This document shows positions 1 through 11,541 of a stretch of 64,000 bases of DNA, in pieces. The position numbers and the translations under genes were made by a program. How positions within the stretch are numbered: position 1 is the stretch's first letter; each line of letters starts with the position of its first letter. Below the pieces are notes generated by a model, which saw nothing but the letters and a program-made list of their open reading frames with translations, made no database searches and had not been told where the DNA came from. Origin of the DNA: Schistosoma haematobium (Eukaryota; Platyhelminthes; Trematoda; Strigeidida; Schistosomatidae); NCBI RefSeq assembly GCF_000699445.3, contig NC_067198.1:8740801-8804800 (forward strand), read 5' to 3'.

Positions 1-1015
1 AGTTTATACAGGTAAAAGAAACGAGATTTTCTAATTTGGAAAGCTACCATAAAAAGAGAAGAATTTATGTCGTAGGGTTAAAAATATTTGGAACACAGTA
101 AATATATATTGTTCAACCGTTAAACCATTGGGAGTAGAACTGTTATGTTTAGATTCCGTTTGATCAGGTTTGATATGGCCATCAGATTAACATCACTATT
201 CTTCTCAAAAAAACGTTTGGCTAAAACCCAAATACATATATATCTATCTGGTAAATAAATTCAATAATTCATTATTATTTAATTAGAACTAAACAGAGTC
301 ACTAATTTATATAGAATGGATGGAGTATAGATAATTATGAAGTACGAGAAATACATTCTATCTTATTTGGGATCAGCAATCTGAATGTGCTTGCATGGCA
401 GGTTCGATATTTACTCTGGTGTTCGAACACAGGGCCTTTCGCATAGAAACGTTAACGCGTTGTTCAATTGGCACTTAAGTCCATATATAGTTGCATCCAG
501 CCAAATATTTTGTATATAAAACGAATGGAATAGAGAGAAGAGAAACGATGCAGAGTGGAGATGGCTGGTAAGCCAACTCCCATTTAACCAAGCGTTAATC
601 AGTATTTATAGTTACACAAAAGTTACAGATATATGATGAGTAATGGGATAAGAATTGTACACACACCTACGCGCTCATATAAAAACAGTTAAGATTGATA
701 AGCGAATAACTAACAAGGTCAGAATGTGACTCAAGTAGAATGAATAGAATGGGCCGTCCAAAAGCTAGAATAAGGTATGTGGACTTAACATAATAACCGA
801 CACTAGAAAAGGTCATTATACCATACTGTTTGTTAATGGTGATTATGATTTGACCATAATTATTGCCAATTATTAATTGATAAGTATACCCTAAGAGTTG
901 GTAATCGTATATTTCTGCATTAACTATTTTATCTAATTTTGTTTTAACTTATTCACTTTGGAAAACGAGCGGTTTAATAATAATAATTTTCATTAATTAT
1001 TTTTCTTTATTTTAG
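1..1015. other. Non-coding stretch, probable intron
   Basis: AT-rich sequence with many stops in all frames. I see no exon with a plausible acceptor and donor, no first transmembrane segment of the channel gene, and no recognisable repeat. It ends in the acceptor of the 1016 exon, so most of it should be intron. Confidence 0.5.
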
Positions 1016-1192
1016 TGGAAGCGCATTATTCACTGTAGAAAATGGTTCGGAAATCTACGATCGTATTATTAAAATTCGTCAGAATGAAATAGATTTCACT
1101 GGTATAACTAAAATAGTGAATAACAATAATGCTCTTGTATCCAAAGCATTACTTAAACGGACTGGACATAAACTGAATGAAATGTTAAAATT
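1016..1192 (+). CDS. DEG/ENaC-like gene, first visible exon (early extracellular domain)
   Basis: The exon lies between a pyrimidine-rich acceptor ending TTTTAG and a GTAAGT donor. It starts with one base completing a codon, reads 58 full codons without a stop, and leaves two bases. The peptide begins GSALFTVENGSEIYDRIIKI and ends ALLKRTGHKLNEMLK. That resembles the stretch before the first conserved cysteine in DEG/ENaC proteins, where a helix precedes the Cys-rich finger start. Joining to 5595 gives LKF-CYTGNEKC in frame, which supports both boundaries. The peptide alone would not be diagnostic. The preceding exon must end with two bases of a split codon, and I could not find it in 1-1015. 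Confidence 0.68.
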
Positions 1193-1251
1193 GTAAGTAG
1201 TATCTTTCCATAATATTTAGTATGAGATTACTTTTCTGTATTTTGTATATT

Positions 1252-1382
1252 GACCCAGAACATCAGGTTGATGTACTAAAATCTTTGAAAATTATTAATC
1301 GAAAATCAAACTTTATCTTTTAAAATTTGTCTAGGCTACAGCCATTAAACATCTCAAGCCGGATCTATATATTTACCTGTAA
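1252..1382 (+). pseudogene. Penelope-like element 3' tail, decayed
   Basis: Reading forward gives D-P-E-H-Q-V-D-V-L-K-S-L-K-I-I-N-R-K-S-N, and after a frameshift A-T-A-I-K-H-L-K-P-D-L-Y-I-Y-L-stop. This matches the C-terminal end of the Penelope-like ORF at 11542-12339 (TGHKADILKSFKVINKQSN and ALAIKRLKPDLCI). It is a short, dead, 5'-truncated copy in the sense orientation of the host gene, 60 bp downstream of the 1016-1192 exon. An in-frame TAG also lies in the middle. Confidence 0.72.
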
Positions 1383-1385
1383 ACA

Positions 1386-2429
1386 TTAGTAAAACATTCC
1401 TTACTACTTTTCAACACTATTTACAATTTATTACATTACTCTTGCGAATTTCCCTTATTTTAATTGGATCATTCTCATTTCATACAAATTCATAAATTTT
1501 ATTAATCATAGCTCAAGTTGTCGTTAACAATTATTCCCTTGTGTTCAGTTACTTCATCACATAATCAAGTGGAAGATATCTGAGAAACCTAGAGTGACTT
1601 GTAGAAGTAACTGGTTTATTTATAATTACTGATAACTTGATAAAAAAAGGAATTCGTTTTGGAATGTAGCTATGTAACCAAATTGTTATTGAAGAAATGT
1701 CTCCAAAAGAATATCTTTAAGTAAAGAATAGATTTTTACAACTGTTCATTCAAAAATTGAATATTTCATAATTAACAGATATCTAGTTTAGTTTTTAACA
1801 ATTGTCATTGTTGTTTATGCCTCCTTGATTTGTCCATCAACATAATGTTAAACTCCTTGCTCCCTTCCCAATTAATCACACTGTTTTATTCATGAACAAT
1901 CAAGTCGACTTGATTTAAAAGTGGGTTTAGCAGTGAAAAAAAGGAAATTGTTTCCGAACCATTTGAAGCTCGTCACCTGTATGTACTTAAAAACAATATT
2001 AAGACATCCTCTACTCAACGAAAGTACATGTCATTAGATAGTGATCACGTGAAGCTGTAAATATAAACAATAAGGTAATATCTACGGTTTCTACACCATC
2101 TCATCGTGGTAAAGTAGGTATTTTTCTGAAATAGCTAAAGTTATATACACCACCATAGTAGCGTAATCGTAGGCTTTAAGTTTGTCTTACTTATGTTTTC
2201 ACATACAAATTAAAATGTCATTACAGTACAACTAACAGAAAATGCATATATACACATATATAATTTCCAGTAACATACGTTCAGTTGTAAATTAGGGAAA
2301 ATTATTCAGGTGATTTATTGCTTTAAATTCAGGAAACAATTCCGAGTAAAAAACATTTTTTAAATATCTATATATTAAGCAAAAAATATGTTTAGTTTTT
2401 CAAAATGCTTTTCAATATTTTGATTACAT
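1386..2429. other. Intron sequence, nothing recognised
   Basis: AT-rich intron of the channel gene. No open frame of interest, no clear repeat and no RNA gene seen. Confidence 0.4.
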
Positions 2430-2745
2430 TGGCTTGATAGTTGAATTCATGAGTCCATTAAAGCTAGACTACCATGAGAAGCCTGAAAGCACCGGACGGT
2501 CGTTTCGTCCTACTGTGGGATTCCTCAGCAGTGCGCCTCTACGGTACGTATAACCTATAGACCACTGAACTGGCATCGAACGACGTTCGCACGACAGCCC
2601 GATAGGTCTTGGTTTAGAATCCTGCAAGTGGGATCGTGGATGCGCACTGCTGAGGATGCCCACGATAAGACGAAACAGCCGTCCAGTGCTCTCAGGTTTC
2701 CCATGATGGTCTAGCTTTAATCAACTGATGAATTCAACCATTAAA
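2430..2745. repeat. Foldback (palindromic) copy of a tRNA-related repeat family
   Basis: The two ends are inverted copies. The left end reads GTTGAATTCATGAG...AAAGCTAGACTACCATGAG; the right end, read on the minus strand, gives GGTTGAATTCATCAG...AAAGCTAGACCATCATGGG. Both arms continue inward with the family core (GGACGGTCGTTTCGTCCTAC and GCAGTGCGC). The middle holds a decayed tRNA-like part with ATAGACCACTGAACTGGCAT. A 64-residue minus-strand open frame (2469-2663) lies wholly inside and is not a gene. Confidence 0.7.
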
Positions 2746-3954
2746 TTACTGTAATATCCATAAAACGTCTTTCTGATTACAAGTTAGTTTAGCTTGTTAT
2801 TTATTCTTATTAAATTTTATTATATTTACATGAGAATAAATTATGTTAGTTTATGAAAAAAGCTTTGATTCTAGAATTAAAACGTATTCCAATCAGATTA
2901 TGAGTTTACATGTTTAGTTGAAATATTCTAGTAAAAATAATGTTAAATGTAATTTGTTCTTTTCTTAAAAAACCACACTTCATTTAGTCAATCATCCATA
3001 CACACTACTGAATTTATCAAAAAAATATCCATCAATTCAATATGTCATACTATCAATACTAACAAAAATAATTATGATTAGATAAAGGTTGAAAGAAATT
3101 GTAATACTAGTATGGAATACTCTGGACAATAAACGTATACAAAATATAGTTTATATCAATGGCTAATTATAGTTAGACAAACATAGATAGCAAGAATATA
3201 CGGATTAGTATGTAATTCTTTAGTATTTTAGATCTTTAAAACTCATTGAAATATTATGCTCTAAGATTAAAAGTAGGTTTCGAAATAAACTACTTAATAT
3301 TCCTCTCTGAGTTCATCAACATATAATAAAATGAGCTACCTAACAATAATTTCATTCATTCAGTATGATTATTGTTCTCAAAACAAATACTGAAAAGGCA
3401 AAACATCCATTTTATCATACCTTTCTATACTAATGTAGTAAGGTTTAATTTACAACTTATCAATAGCTACTTAGTCATTATGAATTAATTCAAACTTCGA
3501 ACATGTGTAGTAAAAAAGGAAATATTCACAAGTCTTTTGAAATTTATTTAAACATGTCTTTCACAAGATATCATTACTGAATTATGAACTTGTTAAAGTA
3601 TGAGATTGAATGAACCACTTAATTGCTGATTTACTAATTGTCCACCAAAACTATTTCGAATGTTTCGTACTAATTTTTAATGATTTCATGAATGAGCACT
3701 GTCAAGTATTCTTAGACATTGATAAGACAAATATTTTAGTGTATTTTCGCATTCAATCAATTTGAAGTAGATGCCTGTTTATGATGAAAACGTGACATTT
3801 CATTTATGAAAGTTTTTCAATAATCTAAATGGAGTTAAGACTACATCTAAACCGTTATTTTTGAAATGAATCGTAATTTTGTTTTATTTGATCAACATAA
3901 TGAAAAGGTGATTCGATAAATAAAATTAATATTACCCATAGTTCAAATCGCGGA
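2746..3954. other. Intron sequence, nothing recognised
   Basis: AT-rich intron sequence with dense stops. No exon or repeat signature found. Confidence 0.4.
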
Positions 3955-3965
3955 CTGATCATAGG

Positions 3966-4045
3966 TAAACCACGGTTAAAAAAATTGGAAACACAGGACG
4001 ACCGTTTCGTACTAGTACAAGGCTCTTCAGCGGTGCGTATCCATT
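3966..4045 (+). repeat. Fragment of the tRNA-related foldback family
   Basis: AACCACGG..., GGAAACACAGGACGACCGTT and CTCTTCAGCGGTGCGTATCC match the arm of the family seen at 5890 and 28704. Only one arm remains, and it is strongly mutated. Confidence 0.55.
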
Positions 4046-4482
4046 TGTTATTTTACAAAATATACAATTATTTTTCGTCATATGCACCACTACTTAAATT
4101 ATTTTTATGATTTTCAAATGACGAATGCCTCAATACGCCGTCAAGTTCGCTTATTCACCACTTTCTCGAAAAAGAATCCTTTTCACCAATATTCATGAGA
4201 TCGATATCAAAATCCTTTTAGTATAACAAAACAAAGAGTTATTCGTTGCCTTCGAATGAGTTTGAGAACAAAAGTAGTGCAAAGGATAATATGGAATCTA
4301 CCACAAATATCATTATCAATAATATATCAGTATTTATGAAAAAATAAATTTATGATGAGTTATCTGTAATGAATAATGTCCTTTTAGAAAAAACAGAATT
4401 CTACACATGTCACCAAGAGAAAAGTTGATTTAAAATGGCGTTCAGTCAAAATTATCAAGATGAACATAAACTCTGGGATGGA

Positions 4483-4537
4483 GGTACATCCAGCAGACGA
4501 TTCCCAAGTAGAAGGAACCGCGTGTCTTGGATTCCAC
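4483..4537 (+). ncRNA. Decayed hammerhead ribozyme in SINE unit 1
   Basis: ACATCCAGCAGACGATTCCC followed by AAGTAGAAGGAACCGCG and GTCTTGGATTCCAC has the order of the Sm-alpha hammerhead: stem I strand, CUGANGA core, stem II, GAAA core, stem III, GUC cleavage site, stem I strand. The CUGA core reads CAGA and GAAA reads GGAAC, so activity is unlikely. Confidence 0.45.
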
Positions 4538-4785
4538 TGCTAGTTACTATCTATCTTTGCTTATAATGCGTGTGAATTAAGGCAATATCGAGGTCATTCG
4601 CGCTAGATGCACATACGTCAATAAGAGACTGATCAATCTCAGTTGTAGACATCACTGTGGAGATTTAAGTAAACAATTACCAAGTGAATTTAAACTTCAC
4701 CTCATTGCACAAGCTAGTGGATATTAGCCAAGAGGATAATGCGGTGGCGTTCGAATTCCAGAGTGAACATCAACTCTGGGGTTCA

Positions 4786-4840
4786 GGCACATCCATCTGA
4801 CAACTCCCAAATAGGACGAAAGGCGATTCCTGGAATCCAC
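4786..4840 (+). ncRNA. Near-intact hammerhead ribozyme remnant in SINE unit 2
   Basis: CATCCATCTGACAACTCCCA, AATAGGACGAAAGGCG and ATTCCTGGAATCCAC follow the hammerhead layout. The GAAA core is intact. The CUGANGA core reads CTGACAA, one change at an essential guanine. The cleavage triplet reads ATT instead of the usual GTC. Stem I pairs CATCCA with TGGAAT only imperfectly. Activity is doubtful. Confidence 0.5.
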
Positions 4841-4885
4841 TGTTAATCTCCATCCATCGTTGCTTAAACTCACTTTCGCTTTCAG

Positions 4886-5594
4886 TAATATGACTTTCAA
4901 ATATTGATAACCACAAGATTTTATTATGAATTATTCTCGTTTAAATATCACCATAATACTGTTAATGTGTATTTCGAAACATCCTAATAAATATTATGTA
5001 AATATTAGTTTTAAAATATACAGATATATAACAACATCTTAGAAGGCCTGTACATCACATATATGCTGATCAATGCCTTCAAACAATTATTTAATGATTG
5101 TGATAATATCTTAAAAAACATAATACCAACTGTAAAAGTTACCATCCAAATGAGACTACATCTATGGAAATTTATTTTCTAGTAGTGAATAAATGTGATC
5201 CATGCACTTTGAAGCTAACAATACTGAGACAAACTAATTCCAAGGTAAACAGAAAAATGTTTTCAACGTTGAGAAGCCTTAACAGATGAAATAAATACGG
5301 AAAATAAGACAAGTATTGATAGGTACAGTGAGCTTTTCATTTTTCAAAAAGAATATTAAAACATAAAATCAATGCATATTACTCCAATTGATTTTTGTTG
5401 ATAAATGATTTCCGTTTAAATGTCATAGTTATCATTTCCGGCAATATTATCTAACTATAAAATACCAGTGATATTACCGTGTGTTTTCTAATATATATGA
5501 TTCATTTATCTGAGGGTTCATTGCAATAGTTTTTAGGAAACTATTGACAAAATGAATATTATAAAATTGTTTTCAACAATCTACTATCTTACAG
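4886..5594. other. Intron sequence, nothing recognised
   Basis: AT-rich remainder of the intron before the 5595 exon. No repeat or coding signal seen. Confidence 0.4.
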
Positions 5595-5689
5595 TTGTTA
5601 TACTGGAAATGAAAAATGTTCACATCGAAATTTCACATCTGTACTAACTATATATGGACAGTGTTATCGTATGGAGCTGCAACCATCAG
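5595..5689 (+). CDS. DEG/ENaC-like gene, exon with the conserved CYTGNEKC / GQCY motif
   Basis: This 95-bp exon has acceptor TTACAG and donor GTGAGA. In the phase set by the previous exon it reads CYTGNEKC, then NFTSVLTIYGQCY and MELQPS. Known of the family: DEG/ENaC channels carry C-x-F-x-G-x-x-C, then a short run ending T-x-x-G-x-C-Y at the start of the extracellular palm and finger. The spacing and the G-x-C-Y ending match, and this is the strongest family signature in the gene. The other two frames contain stops or give no recognisable motif. Confidence 0.75.
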
Positions 5690-5851
5690 GTGAGATATGA
5701 TTTTTGTCATTTTTGTTTTAATATAAGGGTAGTACAGAGTTATATTGAGAAATGTTTAGTGACGTGGGATTCATTGTTAAAGCATTAATAACAAAAATAA
5801 GTATGTGATTGTATCAAATGTAAACAGATGTGTTAATTAGCACTGCTTTGC

Positions 5852-5853
<2 letters not shown>

Positions 5854-5889
<36 letters not shown>
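5854..5889. repeat. (TA)n microsatellite
   Basis: About 18 TA dinucleotides directly abut the left end of the foldback element at 5890. The minus-strand open frame across it (5837-6100) is an artefact. Confidence 0.95.
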
Positions 5890-5891
<2 letters not shown>

Positions 5892-6430
5892 ACCATGGTA
5901 AACCTGGAATAACTGAACGACCGTTTCGTACTAGCATGAGACTCCTCAACAGTGTGCATCCACGATCCCGACTCGTGAGACACGAACAGAGGACCTATCA
6001 ATCTCGCGGGCGAGCGCTTAACATATAGACCAATGAGCCAGCATCCAATGATGTTAATGTCTAACTTCAACTTATCCACGAAAATGAGCGACAGATCCAC
6101 TATTGTCTTCAGTGAGTTTCTATCTCAACACAGACCCGGTTGAATTCCACTGGTCACTGCTTCTTATTAGAACTCCAGGAAATACCTCTTGAAGACTGTG
6201 ACTAGTGAGCAAATCACGATTATAATCAGAGTGGGGATTTGTGGATATTATAGTATATATATATATATATATATATATTGGGAGGGGTTTTGTGGAGATT
6301 CTAGTAATTTCAATAACTGAGATCGTGGATGCGCACTGCTGAGGAGCCCCACAATAGGAAGAAACGGCCGTTCAGTGCCTCCAGGTTTTCCATGGTGGTC
6401 TTGCTTCAATTAACTCATGATCTCATCTAT
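5890..6430. repeat. Near full-length tRNA-related element with inverted ends
   Basis: The left end (CCACCATGGTAAACCTGG, GACCGTTTCG, GACTCCTCAACAGTGTGCAT) is inverted relative to the right end (GATGCGCACTGCTGAGGAG, AACGGCCGTTCAGTGCCTCC, AGGTTTTCCATGGTGG). The right end is followed by CTTGCTTCAATTAACTCATGA, the outer arm seen in other copies. Between the ends are a tRNA-like segment on the minus strand (about 5975-6050: GGACCTATCAATCTCGCGGG, CGAGCGCTTAACATATAGAC), an unrelated middle (6110-6250), and a second (TA)n run at 6254-6278. This is the most complete copy and shows the family layout. No coding capacity. Confidence 0.7.
6254..6278. repeat. (TA)n microsatellite inside the foldback element
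   Basis: A run of about 12 TA units between GTGGATATTATAG and TTGGGAGGGG. Confidence 0.95.
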
Positions 6431-9075
6431 TGAAGAAAAGATATATAAGTAGTCGCTAACTTGAGTATATAATATTTAGTAAAATAGAAAATGTTATCAT
6501 TTGTAGACAGGTAATGGTTCTTAACAAAACACTACATATATAGGAAACGTTATGAGATTAATGTTTACCATCAGATTACACTGCCAATAAGTCCCTAACA
6601 CACCTAATTAATCATATATATTTGTTCTCCATTTATTAATATTTAGAGTTCTAATAAACTATTTGTTAGAACTGATAAATGACTTTCATAACATTATAGT
6701 ATGAAAAAAATTTATTAATCCCCTATAGATACTAAAATTTCCGCAAGTAACAAAAAATGTACTAATTCATGAATATGAGCTCTTTCTCCGTTTCTAAAAA
6801 TTAATTGAACATATAAAACTTTGCAAGATTATCTTGTTTTCATTTCAGCTCTTGTATTATTTTTAAAATTGATTAAATTCACATAAATTTGTTTGCTGTA
6901 AATGTGAAAAATGAATCTTAGACAATTAATTCATGGATTTCTACTCGGTTAACACGTTGGCATCTATGTCATATGTGTGCAGAAAAAAAAGTCAGTAGAT
7001 TAGTATTACAGTTAGCCTAAATGGAAATTCTATGAAGTGGAGTGAATCTCCTTGATTATCTTATTATAGTCAAATTGATAAGAACTTTGTAATTCTGTAG
7101 TAAACAGTTGCGAAAATTAAAAAAACAAACCAAACATAATTTTAGTTTACAGATGAAAATCTACTGAAACGACAAAACTTTTCCATAAAAACGAAAACGC
7201 CAAAATAAAGAAGAGCTTTGATGTGTTTAATTAATCGGGCAAAATTTATTTTGTCGTGGTTTAGTAGAACAAATATATGATTTATCTACCTGATAGTAGG
7301 TCTATGAATATGATTCCAATAAGTAGTATCTGATGATTAGATTTCGTCTATAATCATGGTCTTTCGTTTCAAGTCAACGAAAGTTTGTCAAGACATAGAT
7401 TAGATGCATAAACAATACTCTATTACTGTAATGTTGATGTGTACAGATGTATTGATTACAAATGAATAATTTAAATTAAATGACAGTACTTTCTCGCGCT
7501 ATTATGCTTTCTATTCATTCAATGTTACTGTTGACTATTTAAATGTTTTACGGATGCCCTTTTTATTTCCTCTGATTACTTAAGACAGAAGATAGAAATT
7601 ACTGATTAATCACATGCGAACTATTTTCATCTTGTCTAGGTACTCCTTTATCTATTGGGTGTAAGACATTGTTTGATTATTTCATAAACATTATATCTAG
7701 GAGAAAAATATTTGTCTGTATGGGATTGTACAGATTCATAAATTCCATTGGAATCATTAACTAATCAAAACTGAACAACCAGTGAAAACCTTGAAGCACT
7801 AGAGGGCTGTTTCACTCTACTGTCAGACTATTGACTTTCGGTCTCAGGTACGAAGGTTTAATTTCAAGAGCTATGATAAGTGATCCAACAGTGTAGATAT
7901 CTACTACAATCAATACACGATATTGCGTAACCATCTTCTATTGTATTTAGTGAGCACCTTCATCTCACTTAACATCCTCGAACAATCGGTTATAAGATAA
8001 AACTAAACTGATTTCAATTGCATTTCAGTCTATATCATCTCGCTTTATACTTTTATCTAACATCATACTTTGATAATTTGCAATCTGCATGATGTTCTTT
8101 CGATAAATTCATATTCTGTATTAAATCTCTTTTTTAAAATAGTCGGATAATATATGAACTAATGTTAAATGATAATAATTGTCCGATATGTAATTCTTAA
8201 TTTAAAATGCCTTACAAATTTCAAACAGTTTATGTCACTTGTCTAACGATTTATAAAATGTCAATGAAAAAGTGTACATTTTCTTTTCACAACTAACCAA
8301 TACTAATCGTTCTAAAGGGGAATGTAATTGGTGGTGCTATCTGATTATTTTTTTTAGAAAAAAACAAAACAATTACCTTATGAACAACATGAACATTCTA
8401 AGTTCCTTGGTGGAAAAAAGTTTAATTAAAAAAAAATCGAAAATTCAATAGAAAAAAATATTTTTATAGGATAGATTTGAGTACCAGCTCAAAATTGACG
8501 GTAACAATACAGATGTACTTACCCAACTTTGTTATTCTTATTACATGTTGAATTTTTAATTTATCTTATATATTTGATGCTGGAAATTCATTCTTCCCTC
8601 TCAAGTCTTTCTTTGACTGTTAGTCTTGATACTATGTTAACTATTCTGTTATTTGTCTTGATAATCTCATTGTGTCACATTGTTATAGTTTGATGACAAA
8701 CCAATTTATAAATGTATAAGAACTCATGTTGTTTGAGATTGATTAAATATTGGAAATCAACGACCTTTAAAAGAACATTTCATATTAGTTTGGGTGTGTG
8801 TGTGTATGTATGTTTTTTTCGATAAGTTTGAAAATGGGACAACTTTCAGAGGATTTACATTTGAGTCGTTTTTTTCTGAACAATTCAGTACAGTTTATTT
8901 AATTTAAACAGTGCATTGAATTTGTAGTAGTATTATTTGCTTGAACAGTTTTATACATCAATATATTCAGTGAATGATGACTGTTTTTTTTTCTTTATTT
9001 AAGTAGAATGTTTCATTCTGGTGAAAATAAACGATACATTGAAATGAATTTTTAATTCAGAGCGATCTTTGCTGA

Positions 9076-9079
<4 letters not shown>
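6431..9079. other. Intron sequence with one faint SINE relic
   Basis: AT-rich intron. At about 7778-7815 AACCAGTGAAAACCTTGAAG and CACTAGAGGGCTGTTTCACT look like a heavily decayed arm of the foldback family. A (GT)n-like run (GTGTGTGTGTATGTATG) sits at about 8793-8812. Nothing else recognised. Confidence 0.35.

Positions 9080-9130
<51 letters not shown>
9080..9130. repeat. (AT)n microsatellite
   Basis: About 25 AT units. Two minus-strand open frames that cross it encode mostly I-Y repeats and are artefacts. Confidence 0.95.
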
Positions 9131-9133
<3 letters not shown>

Positions 9134-9620
9134 TAACAATAAGTGAATAATACTGGTTTTTATCTGATATATGGATGTTGTTTTTGTCAGAAAAATCATT
9201 GGTGTGGTCAACTCTTTGTTGAACGTTTATAGTCCACTTAAAAATGTAGTAAATTGTTTTGCATCCGTAGTACACAAAACATAAAAATCATTTATACTTT
9301 AATCAGCGAAGACTATAAGTATTTTCTTGTTGGATGAATAAAAATCAATCTATTGCAGTAGTAACATACCATAGAATAATGATTTAAATAAGTATTTCAT
9401 TATCATCGATGAGAAGTTTTTGAAAAGGCATTAAATTATACCATTCACGGATAAATCATTGTGTATAGTTGATGACAAACAAAAACTAAACTTTCATGAT
9501 AATTAGAACACTCCTGAATTCTTTATTGCCTCGCCAACACCGTGTATACCACTTGGTTTTGAAGCCATCTGTCATATGGACTGAATTTTACTATCTGGCA
9601 ACATTTTCAGTTAGTAAATA

Positions 9621-9621
<1 letters not shown>

Positions 9622-9652
<31 letters not shown>
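9622..9652. repeat. (TA)n microsatellite
   Basis: About 15 TA units in the intron before the 10236 exon. Confidence 0.95.
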
Positions 9653-9655
<3 letters not shown>

Positions 9656-9911
9656 AAATCAAAAAAGCATTTAAGTGTTCCCAACCCATCACGAGACTTG
9701 AAACACACGTATTTTATATACCTCGGATTTTCGTTGAATTAAGTTGCCGCTTGCTAAGTTATCTAAAATCTCATAAGCTTGAATTTGTTTGTAGTCGTTT
9801 CTGACTATTTCCAAATGAGACCTCGATGACGACAATAAAACTGTTCGCTATTTCTTCACGTTCAGTGGAGCAATATCATATCACTATAATATCACAATAG
9901 TTGATATCATT

Positions 9912-10100
9912 AGTCAATTGAAGCTAAATAATCATGGAAAACATGGAAGCACTGGACGACCATTTCGTCCTCTTGTGGGACTCAGCAGTGTGCATCCATG
10001 ATCCTGCCTCGCGAGATTTGAACCCAGGGCCTATCAGTCTCGCGCGCGAGCGCCTAACCACTAAACCACTGAGGCGGCATCCGACAGTGTTAATTAAAAG
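9912..10100 (-). repeat. tRNA-derived SINE-like copy (minus), one arm plus tRNA part
   Basis: Read on the minus strand it starts with a tRNA-like head: TGGTTTAGTGGTTAGGCGC (box A-like, about 10050-10068) and GGGTTCAAATC (box B, 10015-10025) with CTCGCGCGCGAGACTGATAG between. It continues into the family body (ATGGATGCACACTGCTGAG, GACGAAATGGTCGTCCAGTG, CTTCCATGTTTTCCATGATT) and ends at the outer arm TTAGCTTCAATTGACTAATG. The box B fits the RNA polymerase III consensus well, making this the best-preserved tRNA head in the window. Open frames on both strands (9924-10154, 9934-10140) are chance. Confidence 0.75.
10015..10025 (-). promoter_or_regulatory. Internal pol III box B of the SINE
   Basis: The minus strand reads GGGTTCAAATC, close to the tRNA box B consensus GGTTCGANTCC, about 25-35 bases after a box A-like GTGGTTAGGCGC. 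There is no cloverleaf, so it is a SINE promoter remnant, not a tRNA gene. Confidence 0.5.
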
Positions 10101-10235
10101 TATTTTCAAAGATGGCAAAAATGTTATCATAAAAAAGTAAGAAGTATGTTTCATAACACTTTGTTAAGTTCATCAATTATTACTTTTTTTATCATAATAA
10201 TAAAATGTATATATTTTCTTTTGCAAAATATTTAG

Positions 10236-10510
10236 TCTATGAAGTTAGAATTGTGTTAGATTCACAAGATTATGATTATATCATACCTCATAAAGGATCA
10301 ATTGGATTCCGTTTATGGATACATCCTAGCGAACAAAAAGCATCTTATATTCTTGATCTGAAAGACGATAAAGATAATCCGTGGAAAAATACACAAAATG
10401 AAAACGTAATAGATTTCAGTTCATTACAACAATCAGACATTATACAATCGAATGAGATCACTGTTAGTACAGAATTCCAAACACTAATACGTGTGGCTTT
10501 AGATATGAAT
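10236..10510 (+). CDS. DEG/ENaC-like gene, palm-domain exon (GFRLWIHP)
   Basis: This 275-bp exon has acceptor ATATTTAG and donor GTGAGT. The first two bases complete a codon with the last G of the previous exon, then 91 codons follow. The peptide includes VRIVLDSQDYDY and GSIGFRLWIHPSEQ. These correspond to the family pattern of a leucine-rich strand, an acidic/tyrosine segment, and G-F-x-V-x-I-H in the palm domain. It ends with EITVSTEFQTLIRVALDMN, a strand rich in T/S and V as expected before the finger and thumb. The open frame continues a little into the intron and stops at 10534. The exon ends in phase 0, which does not match the next recognised exon. Confidence 0.75.
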
Positions 10511-11541
10511 GTGAGTTTATGCAATTTTGATTAACACTCAATATTGAAATCTATCACTGTGTATATTAACAGAATAATTTTTGTTTTTCACATCACGAAC
10601 TAACCGTAGTTCAGTGGCTGCCGAAAAACAAGGAGCATTAAATTATTTGTTGGTCTTAAGTATAGAGATTTTCAGAAGTGTACATCAAATATCTCGTTAC
10701 AGAACAACTGTTAGGTTTACCAGAGTTGAGACCGGGTGGTTTACATTTTTGAATGCAGTCAACTCTATGTTTACTGCTGACTAATGTAGAAGGATAATCC
10801 TAGCGGTTTCGGCGTGAAGCCGTGACCAGTGAAACTCAACCATGCCGGGTTTGTGGTGGTTACCCACTAATGACATTGCAATATTATTCCCAATATCCCT
10901 AGGACAGAGTAACTGTCTTATGTTTATCAGTTTACTATAGTTGTCTAACTAAGGCAAGTTCATGATATAAACTATAAAAGTTCAAAAATCTCCACAGACA
11001 TCTTACCTTCATAATTATTTTACTAGCTAATAATTTGCTTCTCAACACGTGAACACATCAAGACATACACCAAGAAATTTGATAAGTTTCATACACATAG
11101 TTCCCTTTATTATCTTAAATAGAGCAAGAACAAAGATTGGTGCAGAATAATATGAATTCATTTTATTTCGTTAGGTTCTCATCAGCTGCTTACTACCTAA
11201 ATTATTTGAAAATTCAAATTATTACAGATATTGACATATTTATATATAAGAGTGTGATTAAGGATCAATACATGTGTATGATGATGTAGCGAAGATTCAG
11301 ATAGAGTTAATGAGCTCATAAAATGTTTGATTCGAATAAATAAATAAAGTTTGAGAGGGAAAGTTCTGGAACATTGAAATAGTGATTAGAACTCATGAAA
11401 ATAGATTAATGGTAATAAAGAAAATATGAATTGAAATCAATCAGTTATGTATGATGTAATTTATATTTCAGAAAGAGTTGCAATAATGACGTAATAAATA
11501 AATAAATAGGAGCAAATGAATAGAAAGAGTGGAGGTTATTG
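10511..11541. other. Intron with an unclassified repeat-like segment
   Basis: At about 10800-10850 CCGTGACCAGTGAAACTCAA followed by CCATGCCGGGT resembles the reverse complement of 6115-6160 in the foldback element, so part of 10580-10880 is probably a decayed repeat. The small open frame at 10581-10784 lies in it. Sequence 11160-11541 may be the 3' untranslated part of the adjacent minus-strand Penelope-like element. Confidence 0.35.

Larger units (their letters stand above)
4430..4885 (+). repeat. Sm-alpha-like SINE, tandem partial dimer
   Basis: Two head-to-tail units share GAACAT(A/C)AACTCTGGG, ACATCCA...GA(C)..TTCCCAA, GGATTCCACTG and a (C)CATC(C)AT..TTGCTTA stretch. Between them lie AGAGACTGATCAAT and ACCAAGTGAATTTAAACTTC, also found in the minus copy at 22985-23430. 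A tRNA-like promoter remnant (TAGCCAAGAGGATAA, then GTTCGAATTCC) precedes the second unit at about 4725-4760. Known of the family: schistosome Sm-alpha elements are tRNA-derived SINEs carrying a hammerhead ribozyme. Assignment is by recognition. Confidence 0.72.

Noticed and set aside
5837..9275. Open frames crossing (TA)n tracts (5837-6100, 8999-9211, 9078-9275)
   Set aside because: They are kept open by I-Y dipeptide runs from the microsatellites and have no other coding signal.
10015..10068. A functional tRNA gene on the minus strand
   Set aside because: Box A and B resemble a tRNA, but no acceptor stem or cloverleaf forms and the sequence continues into a known repeat body, so it is a SINE head.
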